Origin: Tritrichomonas musculus
Lineage: Eukaryota; Parabasalia; Tritrichomonadida; Tritrichomonadidae
DNA: 64,000 bases
Direction of reading: 5' to 3'
NCBI GenBank assembly: GCA_039105265.1
Contig: JAPFFF010000008.1
Coordinates: 1,798,001 to 1,862,000, forward strand
Below the pieces are notes generated by a model. It was not told the origin of the DNA, made no database searches, and saw only the letters and a program-made list of their open reading frames with translations. Positions within the stretch are counted from its first letter, which is position 1, and every line of letters starts with the position of its first letter. Positions 54,558 to 64,000 of the stretch are shown here, one piece after another. The translations under genes were made by a program, and so were the position numbers.

Positions 54558-57225
54558 ATGAGTTCGGAAACAATTGTTGAAAAAATGAAAAGTATCCAGA
54601 ATTCCTTTCTGGAATTCCTTGAAAAAGAATCAGATGGTGAAGACGAATATGACAATTTCATTAATCTTGTCTCGACTCATCAAATAAATAATGACAAACA
54701 TGAATTCAAGGCATTATTACGATTAATGAACAGCATTTGGAACAATCATCATCGTATTGGTGATTTTATTTCTAAATTTGAGCGAGTTTTAAGACGATTC
54801 AAACAAGATCTGCAAAAAAATTTTTCAAATTCAGAAATATTCAACATTTTCAAAGACAACAAGAGAATCCTTCTATTTCTTCTTGAAGAAAAATTGATGA
54901 CAATTGATGAATACATTTTTTCAATAATTACGAGTCATGAATATGTCGAAAAGAACTATTGTGACTATTTTCAACCAGAAATCAAACCGCTTCTCACTCA
55001 AGAAAACATTGAACAATACGGCATTCTGAATGAATGTTTAAAAGATGATAAATTTATTGAACGAATGAATAAAAAAGTTGAATCTAATTTCTATGAAAAA
55101 CGACGAGAAGGAGAAAATGACGATTATTTATGTGAACTGATTCGATTCAACAAAATTAAAGAATTTATCACATTTGTTGAACGAACAAATTTGCCACTTA
55201 AAAATGAAATTAAAAAATCAATTTTTGAAACAAACCAACTTTTGATAGATAAAGACAAAATCAGTCTGATTGAATATGCATCGTTTTATGGATCAAATGA
55301 CATCATCAAATACATGGAAAAGAAAGGAGTTGAACTAACATCAACAATGTGGATTTATGCGATTCACAGTTGTAATGCAGAACTGATCAGATATCTTGAA
55401 GACAATCATATTTCACCACCAGGAAATGATTATAATGAAATTCTTGAAGAATCGATTAAATGTCATCACAACGAAATTTCGAACTACATCATTGATAATT
55501 TAATTAAAGAAGAAGATCTACAAAATAACATTGAAAAAAAATATCATGATAATCTTTATCGATATGCAGTTGAATCTTACAATTATTGTTTTTTCCCAAC
55601 AAACATGAAATACAAAAACATGTTTTTTTATTTATGCAAATTTGACTATTTCAAACTTGTGAAGCTTTATTTGGCAGAAGGAACAATTGACATAAATGCA
55701 AAAATTAAAATATTAATCATTCAAATGACATTTTAAATCAAAAACATTCATTATATTCGAATCTAACTTTTTCATAATGTTAAAAAATTGAATGATTTAT
55801 AGGATTCAACTAGAACATTTAATAATACGGCGTTGATTCTTGCTACATCTAATGGCCATAAAGAAATTGTTGAACTATTATTAAGACAAGAAGGCATTGA
55901 TATCAACTTTCAATGCATTTTAAATCAAAAACATTTATAGAATTCAAATCTAACTTTTTTCATTTAATTGAAAAATTGAATGATTTATAAAATTTAACTA
56001 GAACATTTAATGATACGGCGTTAATTAGTGCTGCATCTGGTGGTTATAAAGAAATTGTTGAACTATTATTAAGACAAGAAGGCATTGATATCAATATTCA
56101 AGGCATTTTATATCAAAAACGTTCATTATATTCACATCTAACTTTATTAACTGGATTGAAAAATTGAATGATTTATAAAATTTAACTGGAATATTAAATT
56201 TTACGGCGCTGATTATTGCTGCATCTAGTGGTTATAAAGAAATTGTTGAACTATTATTAAAACAAGAAGGCATTGATATCAACATTCAAAACATTTTAAA
56301 TCAAAAACATTCATTGGATTCAAATCTAACTTTTTTGATTATATTGAAAAATTGAATAATTTATGGAATTTAACTTGAACATTTAATGATACGGCGTTAA
56401 TTAGTGCTGCATCTGGTGGTTATAAAGAAATTGTTGAACTATTATTAAGACAAGAAGGCATTGATATCAATATTCAAGACATTTTAAATCAAAAACATTT
56501 ATAAAATTCAAATCTAACATTTTTCATTTAATTGAAAAATTGAATGATTCATGATATTTAACTCAAACATTTAATAATACGGCATTGATTCGTGCCGTAA
56601 AAGAGGGCCATAAAGAAATTGTTGAACTATTATTAAAACAAGAAGGTATTGATATCAACTTTCAAGGCATTTTATATCTAAAACGTTCATAGTATTCAAA
56701 TCTAACTTTATTCATGCAATTGATAAATTGAATGATTTATGATATTTAACTCGAACATTTAATGATACGGCGCTGACTATTGCTGTATCTAATGATCATA
56801 AAGAAATTGTTGAACTATTATTAATGCAAGAAGGCATTGATATCAACATTCAAAACATTTTAAATCAAAAACATTCATAGTATTCAAATCTAACTTTTTC
56901 ATTCAATTTTTCAATTGAATGATTTATGGAATTTAGCAGGAACATTTAATTTTACGGCGCTTATTATTGCTGCATCTGATGGCCATAAAGAAATTGTTGA
57001 ACTATTATTAAGACAAGAAGGCATAGATATCAACATTCAAGACATTTTAAATCAAAAACATTTATAAAATTCAAATCTAACTTTTTCATTCAATTTTTCA
57101 ATTGAATGATTTATGAAATTTTTAAATAAAATATTCATAGAGCTGCAATTGATCATGCAAGAACAAAAAATCATCGAGAAATTATTGACCTTCTATCGAA
57201 AGGACAAATCATAGAAAAACACTAA
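54558..57225 (+). CDS. DUF3447-type ankyrin gene with seven 102-nt repeat units and 85-86 nt spacers
   Basis: Segment 1 (54558 to about 55732) carries the DUF3447-like region (LIEYASFYGSNDIIKYMEKK, SIKCHHNEISNYIIDNLIKE). Seven ankyrin units follow at 55818-55919, 56006-56107, 56194-56295, 56382-56483, 56570-56671, 56758-56859 and 56945-57046, each exactly 102 nt. Each reads F/L-N-D-T-A-L-I...HKEIVELLLRQEGIDINIQ-D-I. A final segment (57133-57225) ends RAAIDHARTKNHREIIDLLS. The spacers begin ATT then TTAAATCAAAAACATT and hold stops. The inner joins are all in phase. The first join is one base out of register under the same rule, so either its boundary differs or the gene is broken there. Homology of the units suggests recent expansion by a 188-bp tandem duplication. 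Confidence 0.65.
55733..57132 (+). repeat. 188-bp tandem repeat (102-nt ankyrin unit + 86-nt spacer)
   Basis: Seven units plus a partial last one. Six spacers are 86 nt and two (first and seventh) are 85 nt. Spacer ends are conserved: ATTTTAAATCAAAAACATT on the left and GAATGATTTAT..AATTTAACT.GAACATT on the right. Confidence 0.85.
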
Positions 57226-57341
57226 GGCGAGAAATTGAAGAATAAATGATTAATAAAATTAAATTACTACATTAAAATCAAAATTATACATATTTTAATT
57301 TTTAATCCGATAGTATTTTTATATGATATTAAATGATCTTT

Positions 57342-57437
57342 TTATTCGCGAACTGGATAACATGGATTTCGAACTTCCTTTGCAAAGATTTTCTTAGTCC
57401 ATATCTTTGAGATGTAACTTGTGAGTTCGTTCTGCAT
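57342..57437 (-). pseudogene. short coding-like fragment
   Basis: An ATG-to-TAA minus frame of 31 codons (MQNELTSYISKIWTKKIFAK, then EVRNPCYPVRE) has unusually gene-like codon use. It could be the 3' end of a lost gene or a short exon. Not recognised. Confidence 0.25.
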
Positions 57438-58173
57438 GTGTATTTGCAGGCTAAAATTTGAATATTTAGAAAAACAGAATATTTTCTTGCTATAAAAATC
57501 ATATTTTGAAATTCTTGAAATTAAACCGTGATTTTTTCATCAGAAATTTTACTATTTCAGTTCCAGATTGGCAATTTCCATTATAATAATAATATTTATC
57601 TTTTTTTACTTTTTGAATAGTTTCCATTTAATATACCAATGAATATTTTTGTCCTCAAAAAGTTAGCTTTTTCTATGTGCATTCAAAAAAAAAAAAAAAA
57701 AGTTACCTAACCAGCAAGGTGCTCACTTTTTGAAAACAAATAAACTCCATCCACTTTTTGAGAAAAAAAATATTTTCAAAAGAGACATATCAGCTTTTTC
57801 AATCATCAACCATTTTTATTTTTGAATTGAAAGGTAACTATTTTCAATGACTTTGGCGCCATTTTAAATATTAAGGCTGTAAAGAAGCATTTATATGATC
57901 TTACTATAGTTATATTCAAGTTAACTTTTATTCAACTATTTTTTGAATTAGATATGATCGTTTGCCGATCGTCTTTTTATCAAAAAGCAATTCGTTCATA
58001 AATCAAAATAAGTTCAATCAACGAAACGCAAAATCTATTAACTCGCTGCAAGAAAATATATTAAATGATCGTGATTACCGAAATGGCCAATAAAAACTTA
58101 CAAATCATAGAATATCAATTAATCAACGCTTTATAGTTTACGATTACAGACATTAAAGACAAAAAAATAATAT

Positions 58174-58221
58174 CTTATTTGTACAAATTCATTACAGAGG
58201 AGCTGTAATCGTACAAATAAG
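58174..58221. repeat. nested hairpin
   Basis: CTTATTTGTAC pairs with GTACAAATAAG, and inside it ATTACAG pairs with CTGTAAT around an AGGAG loop. The surrounding ~300 bp (57930-58260) are less A+T-biased than the flanks, so a structured noncoding RNA is conceivable, but no known RNA family is recognised. Confidence 0.45.
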
Positions 58222-58478
58222 TTCACATCTAATCACAATCTCTCCTCTAAATTCAGAAGGTAAAAATATCTTGAATTAGCTCATTGAAAATAATATAAAA
58301 AAAAATAAAAATTTCAAAGAATTTATTTTAAATTTCATTTAACCTCATACAAAATTTTCAGTTGGTCCAAGACAATTTGAATCAGTCCAAGACATTTCAA
58401 CTTACTGTACTCTTCTACTAAAAGATCACATTCTTTAATGTACTTTTGTATTAGATTAATAAACTATGAACATTTATA

Positions 58479-58510
<32 letters not shown>

Positions 58511-58517
58511 AAAGATA

Positions 58518-59981
58518 TAGTTGGTGGACATAATTCTGTTTTGGAGACATGATTATGTTTTCACATCATTTCTATATATTCAAATTGGACTTTTAAAAAA
58601 ACAATTGTAGAACAATTAATATCATATTGGATACATTCTATTCCCCGATTTTCATTCACTTTTATCAAACTAAATTTGATCATAAATATGATATCTAATT
58701 TTTAATTTCTGAATATTTTTTTATTATTTGAAAAAAATTATAATTTACTTTTCATCTATAATTAAAATGTATCATTATTATTTATTGAAATAAAATAGAT
58801 AATTAGAAAAAATGGTTTCATTTTCATTTCACTACTCAAAAAACTCATTTCATATCACATTTCATGCTTTTACCATAAAAAAAAGGTTGTTTTAATTTGC
58901 TCTAACATAGTTATTATTTTAGAATATAATGTATATATTATATTTTAGAAAAAAATTTATTGAAATAATAATTATATAAAAAGAAAAAGTGTTTTCAAAA
59001 TATGACAAAAATCATTCATACAAAATTACTAATTTTGAAAAATGAGTTTATTTCATTTCAAATTAGATGCAGTATTAATCATCTATATGATGCATATAAT
59101 ATATTAAATATAATAATATGGTTGAAAAAGAATCAATCTTGGAAAAATTTCATTTTTCTTTTTTTCATTCAAAATCATTCATAAATCACTCATGCATAAT
59201 TGATATGATTTCAGAATTACATTATTTGATAACACATACAATGAAATATATTATTAATCCTCTAAAAATCATTGTTGCCCATCAAGATTTCAGGTTTTTC
59301 TAAGAAATATACAAATTACACTTTTTTATTTTTTTCTATTATAATAGCATTAAAAATAGCAATTAATCAATAAATATTAGGTAAGTATAGAAGAACTATT
59401 AAAATAATGAAAATAATTTCTCAATGTCTAAAATTGAAAGTCTTTTTCAGTTATTTCAGAAGTTACTCTTTTTCATTAAGGTAATAGATCTTGAGTAGAA
59501 CCGCCAATTTTATTCTTTCAATATCATTATACTATATGCATTATATCAAATATTTAAATAAAAATTTAAAAGTTTTTATTTTTTATTGGAAAAAAACAAA
59601 AAAGTGATATGATTTTTAACTTTATTTTGCGCATCAAAATTTTCTTATATGAAAGTTTTTAGATATCAATTATCTGACAAAATTATATCATTACTGATTA
59701 TGAATCAATGATATTATTATTAAATCCGAAGTTTCAATTATTGAGAATAAAATAAGCATTTTAACTTTTTTTTACATTAATGGCAAAATTTCATATAAAT
59801 CACAAATATAATAGCTCATTTAATTAAATAATGATGTACATAAAATACATTAATAAAGTATATAATATTATCAAATTATCTTTAAAAAGTATTGAGAAAA
59901 ATGTGTTTTATTTTTGTGTACCATTCAAAAAGTTGAGCAAACATGATTATGTCCCAAAAACATAATTATGTCCACCAACTA
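58518..59981. mobile_element. 1464-bp TA-flanked DNA element, copy 2 (inverted)
   Basis: Same family as 45872-47334, in the opposite orientation and nearly identical, with TA at 58516-58517 and 59982-59983. The same short open frames (59002-59184, 59118-59303) differ at only a few residues between the copies. No transposase. The high identity indicates recent mobilisation by a transposase encoded elsewhere. Confidence 0.85.
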
Positions 59982-59983
59982 TA

Positions 59984-61501
59984 CTACTATAGAGGTGCGA
60001 GAACTACCTTTGGTTAACCAATTTATTTCAAATTTAGATATTTATTTACACAGGTAAAATAATGTATAATTAATGTATAATTGTTTAATTTGGTTCGCTA
60101 CAAGTAATAGTATATTGATTTTAAAATTGAATATGAGAAAATAAACAATTCAAATTTTTATTTCTAAAAAAATAAAAAAAGAGCACCAAATAATTTGTTT
60201 TTTAAGGTAATTTTTATATTTGTTTAAATAAAATAATTTAAATATTCACATTTTTAACTTTTGTAATCGTTGAGCAATTAAAGGATTTCAATATTCGAAA
60301 TTTAAACAAACAAAGAATATAGCATAAAATGATATATTATTACTAATATCAATGATATTATTTGATAATTCATAAATTAAATTATTTCCTTGGTTAAAAG
60401 TTACGATTATGAAACAAAGATTCTCAAAAATATGTTTTATTGTTGTCATTTGACAAATAACTGATATTTAATTGGTTTAATAATTATTTCTTTAACGAAT
60501 AATGCATGGTTTATATAGATATAATCTGAAATTCTTGATAATTATTTATTTTAGTCTTATTCATTATAATAGCCTGTTATTATTATATTATTATTTAATT
60601 TAATGAAAGTATTAAGCGTATAAAGTGTGAAAGTAGATTTATAAAATTATTGAAGATAAGATCTGTCCTCTGTTTGCTATTTCAAGATAAAAAAAAATAT
60701 TTTTTAAAATAAATTTCGTCCAAAAATTATATATTACTTTTTATTTATTTTTAAATTACTGATATTTAAGAAATATTAATAAAATATTATATAACGGAAT
60801 ATGTACAGAATTTTGAGGGGATTTAAGCCTAACGAACATTTCTACTCAATTCTTTTATAACTTTTTGTGAATATAAATGGTCATGTAAAGCTCTCAAAAA
60901 ATGGTTGAAAATTTGAGAGCTTTTGAGAGCTTTACAACCAGTCAAAAAATTTAAAATTTGGTATTTTTAATCATTTTCTCTTAGGATTCCAGCCATGTAA
61001 AGGGATACATTATGTAGCTGCGAATATGTAATAGAGTTACTATCCACAAAACCTAAAAAATTGATTTTTAATGTAATTATTCTCTTACAAATAAGCATAA
61101 AAGAAACAATTCTTATATTAAATACATTAACAATAATGTTTGTCTAGTTCAATTACTTTTTTGTTTGATGAATATTGATTCTTGAACGAACATTTTCATC
61201 TTCTTTTAATAATGTAAAAAAATTTATCTGGAAAGTATTGAATTTATTGAATGGCTGTTGATAATTGAATGCAATGATTTTTTATGGAGTATCTTTATTT
61301 TTTTTTAATTTATATATAATAAAAAAGGAAAAATATAATTTTAAAGAACTTTTGACCGAAAGTTGATATGAACATTTATTTTCAACTTTTTGATATCATA
61401 GTTTTTGGTTTTCTGAAGAAATAAATTCTCTTTTGATAGAAATTATTTTGAATTCAATTTTACCATTATTTCATATAATCAAAATTCATCAACCGACCAT
61501 T
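59984..61501. other. intergenic
   Basis: No gene seen. GAGAGCTTTT is repeated near 60890-60950. Confidence 0.45.
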
Positions 61502-61510
61502 TCACTTTCT
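61502..61510 (+). promoter_or_regulatory. trichomonad initiator
   Basis: TCACTTTCT fits TCAYTWY and lies 11 nt (from its A) upstream of the ATG at 61515. Confidence 0.6.
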
Positions 61511-61514
61511 ACAA

Positions 61515-61886
61515 ATGTCTAAAGAACAAGTCTTGGCAATCAACGAAACAAAAGCAACATTCACCAGAATCGAGCACATTCCATGCCACTTCAGAACAGC
61601 AGAATGTCCAGATCGTTGCGACCATGCAACAGATGCAGCTATCTTCAAAATAGATGAATATATTAAATATGAAAAGCCAGGAAAATATGGTGATGACAAA
61701 GTTGAAGAATTCGCATGGGACTTAAAGCCAAGTTCTGATTCAAACAAACTTCACCCAGAATACATTGAACAAGTCAAAGCACTCAAGCCAGGACAAAAGG
61801 TCAAACTCAACTGGACCCACTTCTATGTTGATGATGGCTTCTCCCAATCACCAGAACGCCGTGTCACATTCTTTGAAAAAATCTAA
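61515..61886 (+). CDS. small conserved-looking soluble protein of unknown function
   Basis: 123 residues, MSKEQVLAINETKATFTRIE onward. A Cys/His cluster at residues 24-37 (CHFRTAECPDRCDH) could bind a metal. It is followed by AAIFKIDEYIKYEKPGKYGD and a C-terminal half rich in Lys (KALKPGQKVKLNWTHFYVDD) that looks beta-rich. Its codon use is markedly richer in G+C (third-position C, CCA, AAG) than neighbouring genes, as expected for a highly expressed housekeeping gene or a laterally acquired one. It has a good initiator, and its stop (TAAA) overlaps the known trichomonad polyadenylation signal. There is no signal peptide. The family is not recognised; bacterial homologues are plausible but untested. 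Confidence 0.85.
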   Translation: MSKEQVLAINETKATFTRIEHIPCHFRTAECPDRCDHATDAAIFKIDEYIKYEKPGKYGDDKVEEFAWDLKPSSDSNKLHPEYIEQVKALKPGQKVKLNWTHFYVDDGFSQSPERRVTFFEKI

Positions 61887-63388
61887 ATAGTACAATCTAT
61901 TTAAATAAAGCACTATTTTAAATTATTTTTATGTCTTTGTTTTTATGGAATCCAGTTGAATATGACGTTTATTATATTCTATATTGAAATATAGAATTTA
62001 TGCATATTTCTTCGTATTTACATTTTGGTGAATGAATACCAAATGATCATATTTCTAAACAATTGTTTGGTAGAAAATTGATATGATTTTAAATCATTGG
62101 ATGAAAAAAATACTCAATGAATTTCACAAATCATATTATTAATTAAGAAGTATAGATATAAGTATGTAAGAAATAGTACCAGTATTATTTCATGTAAGAA
62201 ATAGTACCAGTATTATTATTATTTCTGTAAGCTCTTGAAGGGATGTATGAAAGCTCTATATTAATATAATCCCCCAACTTTTTAATTGACCTTCTAACCG
62301 TTTTTCTAAAAAAAAATTTTGTAAAATATTAAGAAAAGATTTACTTCTTTAATTCAGTTAATATATTTAAATTATTAAGTAATTTAATATTTTATTCTAT
62401 TTTACACAATTTGTTAATTAAAAAATATAAATCCTGTGAAGATAATAATATACATAAGTTAGATATATAATTTATTATTTATTTTTAGATATATAATTTA
62501 TTTTAATATTTATATTAAATGTATATATATAATTGATCGAGAAATATATATAATAAATAATACATACATTCAATGATATTCAATTTTCAATAATTAGCAT
62601 GAAAATAATTTATTGAAATTCTAATCGTCTAACGAGTAAATTGAGAGTTTTCACTCAAATAATTTTGAAAGAATTGAATCTATCGTTCGAATTTTTTTGT
62701 CGAGGTTCGTTTTCTCGCCAAATACTTGATAAATAATATTTTTGATAAATGATTGTTAATATATAATACTATATTTTTTCCAATCTAAAATTTTGGAGTT
62801 GAAATTAAGTTCTATTTACGAATATTTCATTTTGAAAAAAATACATTATTTTTTACTGAACAAATAACTGATTTGCTATTAATAAACATCAAATGATTTA
62901 TCTATTTAATTTATTTAATTATCATTAATTTTTTCAGAATGATTTAAATTTGTTTTTTCATATACTGCTCTAATAGTACTTTTTATTATAATTATATATT
63001 ATAAAATAATGTTATTATTTATATTCAAATGTTTAATTGTTTATATATTGTTATTTTTATGAGTTATATATAAATTATTGACTTCAAAAAAATATCTCAA
63101 TTAATTTGAATAATCTCATAGAATCGGTCAGAAAAATAGTAACATATATCTCAATAAAAAATAAATTAATTTTTAATATAATAAACTATTTAAATATTAT
63201 ATTTTGAATCATATATAAAAAATATATTTAAAGCTCAAATGATGAAAAATCAAATAGCAATTATTATGGACTATTAATAAAATGACAAGAAGAATCAAAT
63301 AAAAAAAAAAATAAAATAAAAAAAAAAAAAACTACCAAGCTTTAAATAATATTTCTAATTGGTTGTGGAATAAAAAATCTTAAAAAAA
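61887..63388. other. intergenic, with short repeats
   Basis: No gene seen. ATGTAAGAAATAGTACCAGT occurs twice (62164 and 62192), a 28-bp tandem duplication. A hairpin (ATTCTATATT, GA, AATATAGAAT) lies at 61976-61997 shortly after the 61515 gene. Confidence 0.5.
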
Positions 63389-64000
63389 TCATTCCTTTTT
63401 AAAATGGTCTTCAATAAATTCAGTTGCCTTATCAATTCCATTATCCGAAAGATGTTTCAGAATCTCATATGATTCTTTTTTGTTTTTCTCAAGTCCATGC
63501 CCCATGAATTTCATCACTCCAATGAAATATGATGCAATTGGGTGATTAACCCTTCTTAGCATTTCAAAATAAAACAAAGCTTGCTTGTAATTATGACTTT
63601 TATAGAGACGAATAGCAAATTGGAGTGGAATCTGAGTTCTTCCATTTTTAATGAGAATATTGAAATACTTAATTATGTTTTCAGTATCATTTTCTTGTGA
63701 ATATTTAATTGCCAGAAGTTCTTGACTTTGTATATTACCATTTTCAGCTTCTTTCTGATGATTTATAAGAATTTGATCTTCAATAATTTTTTCATGAACT
63801 TGTTCCTGAACTTTTAATTGTGATCCTGCGTAACTATCAATAAATCCAATGTACTGCTGGTAATCATCCTTGTTAACCGTTTCTGTTATGAAATTTGAGT
63901 CATATTTCAATTTGTTCACAATTTCATCAAATGTCGGCCTTTCTGACTGATTTTGTGACCAGCAATTTTCAATAAGTTTTCTGTAACAAAAAGGAATTTT
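63389..64000 (-). CDS. 3' part of a TKL-like kinase with Sel1 repeats, N-terminus beyond window edge
   Basis: The minus frame is open from the window edge to 63389. The first codons encode the end of a kinase C-lobe (RKLIENCWSQNQSERPTFDE, IVNKLKYDSN), with the CW.....RP signature of TKL-like kinases. After a linker (HEKIIEDQILINHQKEAENG) come Sel1-type repeats: NGNIQSQELLAIKYSQENDT, then FAIRLYKSHNYKQALFYFEM, then IASYFIGVMKFMGHGLEKNK and a final ILKHLSDNGIDKATEFI. Kinase-plus-Sel1 is a common trichomonad architecture, with Sel1 repeats acting as protein-binding superhelices. The catalytic residues lie outside the window, so activity cannot be judged. Confidence 0.85.
   Translation of the reverse strand, partial: KIPFCYRKLIENCWSQNQSERPTFDEIVNKLKYDSNFITETVNKDDYQQYIGFIDSYAGSQLKVQEQVHEKIIEDQILINHQKEAENGNIQSQELLAIKYSQENDTENIIKYFNILIKNGRTQIPLQFAIRLYKSHNYKQALFYFEMLRRVNHPIASYFIGVMKFMGHGLEKNKKESYEILKHLSDNGIDKATEFIEDHFKKE

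Larger units (their letters stand above)
57226..58515. other. intergenic with a small coding-like fragment and a hairpin
   Basis: Apart from the two listed features, I see no gene. It also holds homopolymer A tracts near 57686 and 58487-58513, the latter directly next to the second 1.46-kb element. Confidence 0.4.

Noticed and set aside
55733-57132. The regular unit/spacer array as a CRISPR array
   Set aside because: The repeated unit is a 102-nt ankyrin coding segment, the spacers are similar to one another, and the host is eukaryotic.
59002-59303. Short open frames inside the 1.46-kb element as a transposase
   Set aside because: About 60 codons each, overlapping, with no DDE or helix-turn-helix motif and low-complexity composition. 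Conserved between the copies only because the copies are recent.

Overview
The window looks like nuclear DNA of a trichomonad (Parabasalia), possibly a Tritrichomonas-like species; I cannot fix the species. The evidence is a very A+T-rich base composition, BspA-type leucine-rich-repeat genes, DUF3447-type ankyrin genes, TKL-like kinases, a BTB-like gene with the trichomonad-style N-terminus, and start-proximal sequences matching the trichomonad initiator (TCAYTWYT) a few bases upstream of several ATGs.

Layout. 1-11.8 kb: a partial BspA-like gene, decayed LRR and AAA+ pieces, a ubiquitin-like protein, two adjacent TTAA-flanked MITEs, an intact BspA-like gene and a kinase with a coiled coil and UBA-like tail. 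11.8-15.9 kb: gene-poor, with palindromes and inverted repeats. 15.9-22.6 kb: a broken BspA-like surface protein, tRNA-Gly(GCC) and a broken type I membrane protein. 22.6-27.3 kb: repeats, a candidate hAT-like element and unrecognised decayed coding blocks. 27.8-30.9 kb: two related TKL-like kinases, one carrying three zinc-binding modules. 31.2-35.6 kb: an ankyrin gene cut into single-repeat exons. 35.9-45.6 kb: an Sm-like gene with one in-frame TGA, a 2030-residue coiled-coil protein, a BTB-like protein and an ankyrin-LRR chimera. 45.9-60 kb: two inverted copies of a TA-flanked 1.46-kb element, kinase fragments, a BTB/ankyrin pseudogene, a 568-bp MITE and a second interrupted ankyrin gene. 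61.5-64 kb: a small conserved-looking gene and the 3' part of a kinase/Sel1 gene.

The most unusual feature is the ankyrin genes. In the gene at 31.26-35.60 kb each internal repeat is an open segment of exactly 102 nt (34 codons), ending in ATT/GTT and resuming at a Phe/Leu-Asn/Tyr-Lys/Arg-type start, with stop-containing A+T-rich spacers of 147-389 nt between them. The gene at 54.56-57.23 kb has seven 102-nt units separated by 85-86 nt spacers. A third locus (44.73-48.43 kb) has one such junction and remains in phase once the transposon insertion is discounted. The spacers are not GT-AG introns of the known trichomonad type. They look like an uncharacterised class of precisely removed intervening sequence.
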